Assembly (NCBI GenBank): GCA_024305745.1
Contig: JAHRBS010000012.1
Coordinates: 2,299,001 to 2,363,000 of the forward strand
From: Polyporus tsugae
Lineage: Eukaryota; Basidiomycota; Agaricomycetes; Polyporales; Polyporaceae
Direction of reading: 5' to 3'
Length of the DNA: 64,000 nt
The notes under the pieces are model-generated. The model made no database searches, was not told where the DNA came from, and worked only from the letters and a program-made list of their open reading frames with translations. This document shows, in pieces, positions 1 through 11,570 of the stretch. Position 1 is the first letter of the stretch; the number at the start of each line of letters is the position of its first letter. A program made the position numbers and the translations under genes.

Positions 1-156
1 GACCTCGCCGATATCGTCTTTCTCCTTAACGACCCAACCTGCGAGGTAGCCATCTTTGTCGTCGGGAACCCAAACCCACTTCTTCTCGTTGAATTCTGCC
101 TGTGCGGCAGCAGCTCGTGCGGCCTCTGCGCTCTGAGAGGGTCTTGGAGCGGGCAT
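1..156 (-). CDS. Class II myosin heavy chain, N-terminal end (partial)
   Basis: The 52 codons seen here start MPAPRPSQSAEAARAA and run into EKKWVWVPDDKDGYLAGWVV, which is the SH3-like myosin N-terminal domain that precedes the motor head in class II myosins. The ATG sits at 154-156 and the frame is open to the window edge; motor, neck and coiled-coil tail lie outside. In fungi this protein drives the contractile ring at cytokinesis. Family assignment rests on the KKxWVPD...GxLAGWVV pattern, which I read directly. Which paralogue it is cannot be told from so short a piece. Confidence 0.85.
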   Translation of the reverse strand, partial: MPAPRPSQSAEAARAAAAQAEFNEKKWVWVPDDKDGYLAGWVVKEKDDIGEV

Positions 157-1192
157 AGTAGAATGCCCGTACCTAGAAGCGATGAGAGCGGGAGAGGGAA
201 AGAGAGAGGGCAGGGAAAGGTGGTCGGAGAGTCGAACAACGCGTCGGACACAACGAGTTGGATGGACTCGGACCACGGTCCATTCTCGGAGTTCCGGGGG
301 ACGCGTCGCAGGCTGCCCGATTAGGAATACTAAGCGCCCGTTGGCTCGTCGTCTCAACCGCGTTTCGACGTCTCTTCCCCCCCGCTTTCCAGCCTTCTCG
401 AGATGCTTTTCCACCCCTCATATCGACTGTGCCGACTCCCTGTCGACGGCGACGTCCCTATTCACCGCGCCAAACTTCAAGTTTTACCCAGGCTTTTCGG
501 TGAGATCGAAACTTTGCTGGGTCGCTCTGCATATCCGGCTTCCCACATGGTTACTACGACAAATACGTACTTTGCCCTAGAAGCCAAGTCAGCCCATCAA
601 GGAGGAGATAGCTGACTCCCATGATTGGTCAGTCACCCACCTAGTAGTGTTTCCGTGCTGACCGCTATCCACAGGCTGGCCTCTGCGCATGCGCTCTCCT
701 GCGCGCCTTTGGCAGCCCAAGAATTTATCAACAATTTTACCCAAGGGTGCAAACGATTCTCCAGGGTGGACAAATATGGCCAAGATTCGGTTTCATGATT
801 TGGAATGCTTACGGCGAACCAGCTCCTAGATTGGGCCAAGCTTCATAGGCCTATATCTGTTTCCAGCAGGTCTTCGTAACAATACCTCAGCCACACTTCA
901 GGTAGGGGACACACAGTTGTACCCCGTCCAACTCCTTATTCATCTCCTCCCCTCCCCAGATCCCGCTAGACCTGAGACGAGAAACGGTGCATCTTCGGCA
1001 TCTGCATCGCGATGCAGACGGGCATCAGCAAAAGTCCGAATCGTGGGTGACGCTCAGGATATGATGGGTCGCCCGTGGCTGCTCATTGAAGCTCGTGGGC
1101 CCTTGGGAGCGTGCCATTATCGGGTAAGGGGCCACACGCTCGCGCGCGCAGACGAACGTCCGGGCGCGCATCCAGGCGCTTCGCATCTCTCT
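157..1192. other. Intergenic, myosin 5' region to repeat copy A
   Basis: About 1 kb with no gene I can support. The part next to the myosin ATG is its promoter and 5' leader. Frames here are short and overlap on both strands without recognisable protein. Confidence 0.5.
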
Positions 1193-3727
1193 TCACATCC
1201 CCACAGCGCATATTGTTTGAGGCAGCGGGAGGTTCGCAACCGGAACGAAGTGCCTCGCTGCAATGACGGCCCTCCAATTCTGCATCCATAGATGTGCACC
1301 GATCAAGACGATTGCGATGAGCTATGGTGGGCGATGATCTTGGTCCTGGAGATCACCCTCGATGGGATCCGTGAGTTGTGCCGTATAACGGCGGGTGGGC
1401 TGTATCGAGCTATTCGGGGTGATGCAGTAGATACGGACTGACACGCATACCTCTAACTCTGCAGTGTATATTATTGACTGTGATCGACATCTCATTTTGT
1501 ACTGCGGATACACGGGACAAGGCACGAAAGCCGCCACCACAGTAGCCATCGCAGCGGCTGCCTACTCTCAATAACCTCAACCCCAATCCTGACGGACCTG
1601 CAAAGGGGAAGTTCCAAGACATACTATTTTATGCTCCACCGTGAGAGTGTGACGGTGCGTACCGATATCTTAAGGTTTGTCCACAGTAGTCGCGATTCTG
1701 ACCAGTCTACCTACACAGCATCGTCAAATGCACTCTTGAAAAACATGGAGGTCGGCCTACATGCGGGCGGCTGGCTTCAGCCGTTGCTGCCTGCGCCTTG
1801 TGAATGGTAGCGCCTCTTCACTGGCGACTACGCTTGATGTACATGGTAAGATCTAGCGGCGAAATGGCTGCAAACATCGTCGCAGTTTCTGTACAGGGGG
1901 CAACGTCAAAGCAGACGAACAGCATTCCAGTTTGGTTCCAGAACTCACCGCCGGCCCGCGGCGTTGCGTCTCTTCGCTTGGAATGCTCCCTTCACCCCTT
2001 TCGATCACCCCCGAACAGGATGATCCACTATTTTCGCCAGAGACTGGGAAGACAAAATGCCGGTCCGAGAGTCCATCCCCGGCGGAGACGAACCACAGGC
2101 GCATAGAAAACAGCGGCGGGACGGTGGTGCCGGTCCTGCTGGATGGCCGGACCGTGGCGGTGGTGTTGTCAACATGCCATATGGTGGAGGGCATCGGGTG
2201 GAGGGGTCGGAGCCACTGAAAGCCTTCACGCTGATACGGAATCGATTTTGATGACCGCTGAGGTGTCCCCAAGACTGTTACAAGGGTTCGCCTTTGGGCG
2301 GTGCTGTAAAACGCACGCAAATGGCAGGACGCTGTGGCGGACTGCCTGCAATCAATCGCTGAGACGAGCGAACAACAGAATCACGCGCGTTTTCGACCCG
2401 AATACGGCTGACCTCTTGGTCTATTTCCAGGTTGACTCCAACATGAACATGCCGACGTATGCCGGACATCCCAGCCTCCAGCGTATAAAGCCCTTCGCTC
2501 TCGCCCATTCTCTCTTTCCTCAGAACTCCCATGTTCACTTCTCCCTCTCCACCCTCTCTTAGGTGCGCCGGCGACCCACATTGGTGTATGCTATGCGGGT
2601 CGCCGGTCGTATGCTCTCTCGTGAGGGGCTGAACGTCGGACTGGGATGTTTCTCCCCCGCATGTCCTCGCCGTCTCTGGCGGGGACGGGGTCGCTGGGCA
2701 CCTCACCATCGACGCGTATGTCTCCTTGTCCTTGTCTGCCACATTTCCTTCAGCTAACCCTTCACTGCTATCAGACTGTGTCGGAGGTGTCCCTTCTCGG
2801 TATGTCCGCTCGCATCCTTCCCGATGGTAGTCGTTCATCGTTGTGGCGGCCAGGTTTCTTGTCCTTTCTCTCTTCTCTCTCTCTGTGGCGCCACCCTTGT
2901 CATGGGGACGGCACGCCACATTGCATGGCTGACCCACCACCACGTATGTGCCCTATCCCCGAGTTCGCCACCCCAAGGCAAAGCCTCACCGCCTCGACTC
3001 TAGCACCACCATGCACAGATGTCAGCCGCCCCGTCGATGGTAAGCCCACCCGGTGGCTGTCGACGTTCGCGGCGCGTCCCACTCAGGCTCCCACCCTCGC
3101 CGCGAATCACTTCACTGTGCCGGCGAAGAGGTGGACGAGCCAACGCCCTTCCAGTACAGTCGCCTGTCGGGGACGGGCGACTCGGATTGTGCGGAGTGGG
3201 CGCGTCGCATTGCAAGGCTGAGCCTCCGACTGGTGGGTGTCTCCAACGTTCGGCGGCATTCGGTTGAAGACTTACGCAAAAAATTGTAGCGTGCGCCGGG
3301 ATCTTCAAAACTAGGCGTGGAAATATGCAAGTGACTGTTGATGCTGGACACGTTCACTGACGCATACGAGGTATTTAGTGATGCTTAGCTCCGATCTGGA
3401 CCACTTCAGGTAAGTCTTCCGAAACAGAGTATCGTAGTAGCGGAGGAGATTAGATCGTTTCCGTGACATGTAAATATAGTAGTAGTCTAAAGAGTAATAT
3501 ATGGAAGCGATAGCGGTCTCCGCCGCATAACAAAGGTACTCACGGACGCGGTGAACATTTGTTCATCAGCATGGATGATCGACGCTCGGGCGAATGGGTG
3601 TACATGTGAAGAATTGCATGCGTCCCAAAGATGGTCTGCGGTCGATGGTTCCGACGAGAGACACAATATCTCCTGTGCTTCAAATATCAGCATACAGACT
3701 GGCGGGTAGTTTAGTGAAGTCATACAG
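1193..3727 (+). repeat. Dispersed repeat, copy A (about 2.5 kb)
   Basis: Copy A matches copy B (26690-29153) in inverted orientation along nearly its whole length, and its 3' half matches copy C (about 53400-54840) in direct orientation. The left edge is at CCCCACAGCGCATATTG and the right edge at GGCGGGTAGTTTAGTGAAGT. I see no clear terminal inverted repeats or target-site duplication. Relative to B, copy A carries about 116 extra bases at 2094-2209, where B has 9. It contains short introns-like stretches (for example donor GTATGT near 2718 with an acceptor near 2776) and several decayed frames, so it may be a duplicated gene segment or a non-autonomous transposon. One short frame ending GYTGQGTKAATTVAIAAAAY (to about 1575) is shared by A and B. 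Confidence 0.8.
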
Positions 3728-4368
3728 TTAGCCGAAAACCCCTGTATACCACAGCTCGAGGCTCGTCGTCATGGAGGTGACTCGGACTCTGGCAGTCGTG
3801 GCCGAGGCCGCGGAGACAGTCGGGACCGTCGTGCGGTATGCTCTTTCCCAACATTAGGTTCCTTCGTCGTGTTGATCACCCATCCATGTAGCTCGAGGCT
3901 CGTCGTCACGGCTCTGCCAGTGGCTCCCGCAGCCTCCGTGTTTAGCATGCTCAGGCCCGTCAGTCCTAGTACGACTCGGACACGACACGTCTCGGAACGA
4001 TTTACAAAACGAATGATTGACCCCCCCCCCAGGACTGAAAAGGTTTGATAAATATGTGCACCTCTGGCCTCCCAATCACGATTCACGAGAACTGGGATCG
4101 GGATGGCATGTCTCTTACTACGCTGTACGATAGCTACCATTGCGGTCGTGCGGGTCAACCTGCGATCATGGTGAGCCTGAAATGTGTCTTCATTGTGTTG
4201 GAATGGAATGTATTAATGCGTTGAACTTCACAGTGTGATAAAGAAAACAAAATGATAGCTAGGCTAGCGAAATCAACACGGTCTAACATGATAGTGCTAG
4301 AACTAGGGTACTGGGTCCGCATTCTGCAAAAAGACCGAGATAGGACATCCAATAAAAGACCGCCAGAA
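3728..4368. other. Intergenic between repeat copy A and RFC1
   Basis: No gene recognised. It holds a short duplicated phrase, CTCGAGGCTCGTCGTC, near 3754 and 3893, and an uninterrupted run of C at about 4020-4030. The part next to 4369 is the 3' flank of RFC1. Confidence 0.5.
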
Positions 4369-7300
4369 TCAACTCTTCTTCGAGGCCTTTGTCTTGCCTT
4401 TGGTTGCTTTGCCCTTCTTCGGTGCCTTAATGAGGCTGTCGTGTTCTGCGTCATCATCGACCGGCTTCTCGTCCTCCTCAGCTTCTTGAACCTCATCGTC
4501 AACCTGAAAGAGACCTTGGTCAGGTACGCTACCACAAGCGTGGCAGTATAAAGGGGCTTACATCGAAGACCTCTTCGAGATCTGGAGCAGGTCCTGCCGC
4601 CGCGATCTTCTTGGGCGCCTTCCCGAGCGCCTCTGCCTTGTGGAATGCAACAGGATGGTCGCGCGAGTTGTACCTGATTGAGGAAACGTCAGCGTCAACA
4701 AATGAGTCTGGATCCTGAGCTAAACCATACTTCTTCGTGAACGACGTCTTGGTAGCTGTCGAGATCTTCTTGAGCACATTCGCATCGACGCGGTCTCCGA
4801 CTCCCAGCTCGACGATCGTATCCCAATCCTCGCGTATGAGGAAGTACTCATCCATGAATTCGATGGTATCGTCCACCGCGCTCTGTATACCATCGTCAAT
4901 ATTGATATAAAGCCAATAACCCTGCATTTGCTTACCGCTCCTTGGTCCATCAGCGGCTGCACGAGATGCGGGAACAGCGCAGGGATGTACGATCGCCTGA
5001 TCTCGGACTTGTCGCCACAGACCTTCAGCCGCATCCGCGCCTGAACATCTGCCAGCTGGCGATTGAGCTTGGACTGTTTAGAGTTCTGCCCTAGCCATCT
5101 ACAATTTCGGTTGAGCGAATTACTGCACCAACTGGTACGGAGACAACGTACTGAGGGAATGCCATCGCGTTCGGCCCGCCATATCCGGCACCCATCCCAT
5201 ACAGGAATGATGCAGGGCGGACAGTCGAGCAGACGGCATGGAGCGGCATGAGCGACCAGTACTGGTTCGGCCCGTGAATCAGACTGTCGACCAAGTCGCC
5301 GTCCGATAATGACTGCGCCGCCTTGTCCATGAGCTCGAGGTGCTTCAACGTCTTCTCCGGCCCGTCGGCGTTCCGAACACGGGAGGGCTGCGTCTTCAAG
5401 TAGTTCTCCTGCATGAAGAGTGGTACGAACGACGGGTCGTGGAAGTACAACTCCATCTTGTCGCCAAGCGTCTCGCGCGCGGTCGGCAGGAACATCCCAG
5501 GCCCAAGGATCTTATTGATGACGCCGAACGGCGTCATGATAGCGTATTTCTCGTTGGCCTTGACACTGAAGGGGGTGTGAGCTACACCCTCTCAGGAGCA
5601 TTAGCATTATGTGGTACTTACAGGCTCTTGCCCTCGTCGAAATCGATGGTGTTGCTAGACAACCTCCATGTTGAGAGCATGTTCAGGACCTGACGAATGT
5701 CTGATTGTGCGCCTTGGACGAGCTGGTCAACGACGTTCGCTGGGATTTTCATCTTCTCCCTAACAAAGTCGGTGGACTAATCAAAAACACGTAAAGACAA
5801 ACGCACTTGAAGGCTATGCTCAGTATCCTCGACCGTATAGCATTCGCCTCCGGACGCTTGAACGTGAGGTTGTACGTCGTGTTGATCAGCGGCTTGAGCT
5901 TCTGTGCACCGCGGTCGTTCGCGATGCAAATGATGGGGATCTTCGACTTCTTGATCAGAGCGGTGAGCGCGCCGACACCTCCACGGTCACCGGCGGACAT
6001 GCCATCCACCTCGTCCATAATCAGGCAGGACTGGTCTGTGATTGTGACACCGGCAGCATTAGTTTTCTAGAAGCCAGCTTATCATGGGCGAGAAAGGTTA
6101 AAGCTGAGACAATCAACAACATACCTTACCACCTCCCATCCAACCATCGAGGGAGGTATTCATGATATTCGTGCTATTCTGTTAGTAGATATATCAGCAC
6201 CTCTCGCACGCCGGTCCGCTCCAAGCCTACCTCGACCAGCTTCTTGCTCCGCGCATCACTGGCATTCAGCTCGATCGGCGTAAATCCCGCCAGCTTTGCA
6301 CACAAATGCGCGCTCGTTGTCTTCCCGATGCCCGGCGGGCCCGTGATCATGACCGCCCGAAACACATTCATCCCCTCCTTGCCCGGCTTCTTGAAGTCAC
6401 TCTTCAGGCTCGCCGCCCAGCTGCTCAGCCACCCCTCAAGCTTCTCGATCTGGCCCTTGTTCCCGCATATCTCCTTCAGCGTCTGCGGCGCGTACCTGTC
6501 CGTCCACAGCTGGTCCGTGAGCGCGGTCTTCGCCACAGGACCGTCCGCCTTCGACGCAGCAGCCTTCGCGGCCTGCTTCTCGCGCTGCTCCATCTCCTTC
6601 GCGCTCTGCCGGATCACCTCCTGCTCCTTCTCGATCTTCTTCCGCGTCTTGTCGTCCATCGTCTTGTCGTCCGTCACCCGCGTCGCGATTAGGTTCAGGA
6701 ACCCGTCCTCGTCCAGCGTCTTCAGGCGGTTCTTCTCGATCGCCTTGATCTTGCTCGGCCCCGCGTCTGCGCCCAAGACGACGTACGACGTCTTCGAGGA
6801 CGGCTGGCCCACCACACGGCTGTGTGCGGGTCAGCACTGGAACACGGGAGGGAGAAAGGTGCGCACCCGCCATAGCGCTTCGCGAGTTCGACCGCCTCTT
6901 CGCGCGCGAGACTGCTCAGCTCGCCCGTGAAGACGAACGAGAGGCCTGCGAGACAGTTCGGGTCCTCGGGAATGGGTATCTCTTTGGAGCCAGGGGCGGA
7001 CGGTCCCGCACGCCCCGCCTTCATTGCGTACCAGCTGCATGAGAGGGTTAGTGAGCGACTAACCAGTTCACCACAGAACATACTTTGGCTTCTTCGCAGC
7101 GGCCTTGTCATCCTCCTTCGCGGCCTCCTTGTCCTCGGCTTTCGCAGGCTTCTGGTCCTTAGCCCCGGCCTTCGCCTTGGCTGTCTTTACAGGGGTCACC
7201 TTCGCAGGGGTCGACTTTGCGGGGGCCTTTTTCGCGGGAGCGGCCTTCTTGCCCTTCTTGCCGCCGCGGAAGTCCTCATCCTCGTCGTCTACCTCAAAGT

Positions 7301-8818
7301 CATTGTCTTCATCCCCGTCTGAAGACACAATAAAGTCGTCGTCCTTGCTCTTCTTCTTGCGCGTGGACGACGCCGTAGCCTTGCGCGGGGTCGGCTTTTT
7401 CTGCGCAGGCTTCATCTCCTTCGGTTTCGACACTGAGGTGCTCGCGCGGGCTTTCGACGGGGCCGCGATGGCCGCGGCGTGCTTCTTCTTAGGCGGAGCG
7501 GGCTCATCTTCGTCTTCCTCATCACTCGAGATGACAATTTTTGCTTTGCGTTTCAGAGGGGCGGAGACGGGCACGTCGTCATCGTCGTCGATCTCCATGG
7601 CCTGTTCACTCTTGAGCTTCTGCGGAGATAAAATGCGGTTAGAAAGCTGTCAGAAAGCTGTCAGAAAGAGGGCCGTAACAGAACTAGAAAAACATTGCAC
7701 CCAGCCCCAGGGTTTTCGAGCTCAGCGCTGGGTCTGATCAAGCAATCGGGCTCCGGGACCCCAGGTTTTCGTCATTTCCAGTCCCAACGTGCAGAGCACC
7801 AAGACAGTGGAAGCTGTGTTCTTCTGTACCGTAGTCGCACTTCCATTTCTATAACTCCGTCGCCGGAGCCGTGACCATAGCGGTGGAAGTAGAACTCGTC
7901 CGGAGTACCGGAATTCCACTAGTATCTTGGTGGTCGGCCAAGTTCCACTTCCACTCGGTCCCCATTGTCACCGCTGTCGCGCGTCACGCTCCGCGCCAAC
8001 CCTCGTAGCGCTCAGGGTCCTCGCCCTTCTCTGTGTGCTACCAGATTCGTTCTAGATTCAGTGGTGTCGAACGAACCTACAACCAAACGCGGTACGATTG
8101 GTAGGTGGTAGCAAAGGTAGACATTGCGTTATCGAGTAGTGGAACATCGCGTTGTGGCCTTGAGCCTTCGGTTCGACTACACCGAGTTACAGAACCGGTG
8201 TTCTGCATCTATGGCGGGGTGTTCGGCAAACGACGCTAAACGAGGGATGGAGATCATAAACGGGTACTGGGTGTGCTGTGAATTGCGACTCCGGGCAGAC
8301 GCGTCCTGCGCAACCCACCCCGATTTGCTGTTCATAACCATCACCTGTCACCCGGCATTATTTGAGGAACACCAGCTTGCTAGGGGGGACGGTGGGTAGC
8401 ACTACCGTGGTGATGTTTTTAGCTCTGCCCAAGGTGGAAGTTGGAGGTGAAAGGGATAGAGTGGCCCACTGCGACAGGTGATGGTACTGGGTGCAACGAC
8501 GCCGGGCAAAGGTAGCGGCAAGGCGGTTGGGGGCGTAATGGAAGTGGAAGTCGACCAACCGTCAAACTGCTAGTGTAGACCTCTGGTCCTCTGGACAAAT
8601 TCCACTTCCATTACCGTTCTGTTCGTGCGTGGCTGATACATGCCTGTTCTGCACCCCCGATAACTACAACAAATCAAGGCGCCACTCACCACACCGGTGG
8701 TCTTTTGAGCCTGGGTCTGTAAGCTGCCCACGGCCATCTGACTGCTCCCCTTGGCGAAGAAACCACGAATGTCGCCTCCGTGTGATTTTGCGGGTACCTT
8801 TGCCTTTGTCGACGCCAT
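4369..8818 (-). CDS. RFC1: Replication factor C large subunit (RFC1)
   Basis: This is the large subunit of the clamp loader that opens and loads PCNA on primed DNA in the nucleus. Twelve exons join in frame to 949 codons: 8690-8818, 7084-7619, 6867-7034, 6231-6819, 6125-6178, 5807-6066, 5622-5759, 5152-5565, 4936-5098, 4731-4882, 4562-4673, 4369-4503. Domains in order: a PCNA-binding box (DIRGFF, residues 16-21), a basic/acidic low-complexity linker, a BRCT domain (about 222-320, with RYGGRVVGQPSSKTSYVVLG), then the AAA+ module with Walker A GPPGIGKT (about 439-446) and Walker B LIMDEVDGM (about 508). The C-terminal RFC1 domain continues to the Lys-rich tail. Length and order fit fungal RFC1. 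Intron 1 is oddly long (see separate entry). It is divergent from the site-2 protease. Confidence 0.95.
7620..8689 (-). other. Oversized intron 1 of RFC1 with inverted repeats
   Basis: The intron runs from donor GTGAGT at 8689 to acceptor CCGCAG at 7620, 1070 bases against about 50 for the other introns of the gene. It contains repeated CCACTTCC/GGAAGTGG motifs (near 7845, 7881, 7944, 8541, 8601) and a perfect 15-bp inverted repeat. An AGAAAGCTGTC phrase is tandemly repeated near the acceptor (about 7640-7665). I see no protein inside. An insertion of a small non-autonomous element into a once ordinary intron would explain this. Confidence 0.7.
8535..8614. repeat. Perfect 15-bp inverted repeat inside RFC1 intron 1
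   Basis: GTAATGGAAGTGGAA at 8535-8549 is the exact reverse complement of TTCCACTTCCATTAC at 8600-8614, with a 50-base spacer. It could fold as a hairpin in the pre-mRNA or be the ends of a miniature element. Confidence 0.85.
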
Positions 8819-9237
8819 GTTGAGGTTCGAATATCCAACCAAAGTCTCGGCCAGGATAATGGGACGACAAAAGTGTGTGGAGGAGAAGAGGGGCGGGATG
8901 CGTCGGTGAGAGAGGGAGAGAGCTACTGTAGGTTCAGACTCAGAGCGCGAACGCGCAGTGAGTCGAGTCCGCGCGGTTGTGGCGGCTCGGAGTCACACGA
9001 GTCACGGTCACCCGGCCCGTAGCACGCGTTGCGTCAGCAGTACTACAGGGCAGCGCGCCTCCCCAGAGTCTCCAGCCTGAGTCGCTCTTTCCTCGAGCTC
9101 GAAGGCGACGTCGCAGCGCGGTCGAGACTCGAGGGCTGCTCCTGCCCAATATCACCCGGGGCGGACCTCTCATTCACTCACTCTCTACATCCTGTCTCGG
9201 CTCACTGTACAGACCGTCCAGCACGGTGGACTCAGTC
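8819..9237. promoter_or_regulatory. Shared divergent promoter region, RFC1 and site-2 protease
   Basis: These 419 bases separate the two start codons, which point away from each other. No clear TATA box is visible. No coding sequence is supported here. Confidence 0.6.
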
Positions 9238-11325
9238 ATGGGACACCTGCACAACTTGCTCCCGTCGCTCTCCATTCTCTGGGCTCTTCTCTATGTCTTC
9301 CGTCAATATCGACGCCGCTCGTCCAAACCTTCACTCCTTCCCTCTCCTACCTCCTCAACAAAGTCGCAGTCTTCCGAGCTCTTCAAGACGCGCACAACAC
9401 GAGTTACCCTCAGTAACTTTCACCTGGGAGTCCATTCGACGGCATGCAACCCTCTTCATCGCCACTTCGCTACGCGGTTGAAGGCTAGCCGATGGAGGAC
9501 ACCGCTCAATCTCATATACGACGCAGGGAGCGCATTCGGCGTGTTGGGTATGCTGGGCTCGCTCGTCTTGTTGTTTTGGACGACCCTGCAACTTCTCTTT
9601 GCTGTAAATTTGAACCGGGACAACATACGTTTTCCTTCCGCTGTCCTCTCCCTCCACAAGAGAGGGGATTTGTTGGAGCAACCGTCCTCAGTCCCGTCTC
9701 CGAGTCATTCGCTCGACGCACCCCTGCAGTTGATTGTGAGTATTCAATACAACGACTTCCATGCGTGAACGAGTTGTACGGCACATCTGGGCAATGCAAT
9801 GACCTCGTCGCTCACTTCGCCGTCTTTGAGTTAGATCCCCGGAGTTACGACCCCACTTCACCACCTCCCTATCCTTCTCGCCGCCCTATTAGCCACTCAA
9901 ATCATCCACGAAGCAGGACACGCGTTGGCCGCAGCTCTGTAAGTCCAGCCGCCTACTTCAAGCTATCGCATCACGAACCATCCATGCTTAGAGACTCTGT
10001 ACCGCTCACCTCCGCCGGCCTCGGTTTTACCGTTCTCCTACCATCAGCCTTCGTCGCTTTCCCTCTTGAACAGACCAACTCCCTCCCTCCTCGCGCCCGC
10101 GTAAGGATTATCTCCGCTGGGGCATTTCACAACCTTTTCTTTTGGCTTTTGCTCGCAGCCGCTACGTGGGCGAGTATCTCTGAGGTTGCTTGGCCGCTGC
10201 TTGGATACCAAGACGTCAGCGCCAATGGACGTGTAGTCGTCCATATAGACAAGGTTCGCAGATCGTTTCATGCGCACGAATCTCCGCTGAACGATTATTA
10301 CCAGACCTCACCTTTGTACGGCTACCTGCCCATCGGTTCAGTGGTCTACAAAGTGGGAGACGATACCCTCGATGGTCCTGGGGGCGCTAAGACCAGATGG
10401 GAGTCTCTTTTGACCAACAAACGGAATGCGTCGGTACCGGCCCTGGGATGGTGCATAGAGGAGCCTTGGTTCGCAGGTGCGTCCCTTTTTTTCATCGTCT
10501 GCCAGGATCGACGATGACGCGGTAATCAGCACACAACACGACTTGCTGCGCCGCCCAACGCTCGGAGGTATCCTTTCAATCTTGCTTCGTTCCCGATAGT
10601 GATTCTGCTTTCGAACGATGTGTCGACCCGGTACTCTTCCTCGACGCCTCCGATACCGCAGCCACTCGCCGTTGCGCATCCTCCGTGGATTGCGGCCATG
10701 GTCAACTTTGCATCCGGCCACGCGGAGATCAAGAGCTCGTGTCACTCACAGTACATATACCGCCGTGGTTGAGGAAGGACGAGGAAGACCTGGAGCGGAA
10801 GCTTGTGTGGCAAGGAGACTCGTCTGAGATATTACAGGAAGGTTCGTCGGTGCTCATCTCCCGACCACACAGGTTGCTGACCTACGTAGTTGAGGTTGGT
10901 GACTGGCTGCCTACCTACAGGGTATTGCCTATGGGCCTGCCTGCCGTTTGGGATACTCTTTTCTTGTGCGTACTCTCCTGTGCGAAAGACTGAGTCTCAT
11001 CGACGATGTGCACTCCAGGTACCTCAAAATGCTCTCGCTCTCGCTCTATTTCTTCAATCTGCTTCCCCTCCCCTTCCTCGACGGAGGTCAACTCTTTGAC
11101 GTTCTTTACGATTGGCAAGCGTCCGGGCGCGCCAACCCTGCTGATGGAGAAACTTTGATGCTTGACCAACTAGAGGCCGCTCCGCTCGAAGCACAGCGCG
11201 TCTCGCCGCCCAACCGTTCTCATGGAGCGATGGGGCGGAAGGCGTGGTGGAGAAGAATAGTTCACGTTAGCGTTGGCATGTTAACAGGGTGTTGTGTATT
11301 GCTGAGCTTCATAAAAACACTTTGA
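9238..11325 (+). CDS. Site-2 metalloprotease (M50 family)
   Basis: This is an intramembrane zinc protease that, in the known family, cleaves membrane-tethered sterol regulators (SREBP) in the Golgi. Seven exons join to 576 codons: 9238-9735, 9835-9938, 9992-10253, 10305-10476, 10530-10841, 10890-10965, 11019-11325. The zinc-binding HEAGH lies at residues 191-195 within a hydrophobic stretch (ALLATQIIHEAGHALAAAL), and the second zinc-ligand motif LLPLPFLDGGQ puts Asp near residue 496. A Cys-rich loop (TTCC, SCFVPD, ERCVDP, CASSVDCGHGQLC) lies between, as in fungal and animal S2P. A PDZ-like region comes before it. Intron 3 uses a GTTCGC donor. The 48-base intron at 10842-10889 is in frame and could be retained. 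The first exon starts at the only good ATG. Confidence 0.9.
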
Positions 11326-11570
11326 CAACCTCACGATATGCCATGACGACCTGGTGCTTAACTCGGCGTGCATTCGTTTGCAAGTGCATGTGTGCAGGGG
11401 CAAGATTTTGTATCCATCCCTTCTCAACGAAGTTGTCTTGCATCGTGGAGCGAATGGGATTAAAGCACACACATCCAATATGATACTTTTATGACTTTAA
11501 ACAGGCAATAATCAATACAGGGACTCTTTGCGTGGGGCGAAAGGAAACATACCTGGACCCATGACAACGC

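Noticed and set aside
1853..2320. 155-codon minus frame in repeat copy A
   Set aside because: Depends on the 116-base block present only in copy A and shows no similarity to known proteins.
2563..2757. Possible small spliced gene in repeat copy A (VRRRPTLVYAMRVAG...)
   Set aside because: Plausible splice sites, but the same frame has stops in copies B and C, so it is not maintained.
7105..7737. 210-codon plus-strand frame opposite the RFC1 linker
   Set aside because: It is the mirror of the Lys/Ala/Asp-rich RFC1 exon; the repetitive codon use keeps the reverse frame open.
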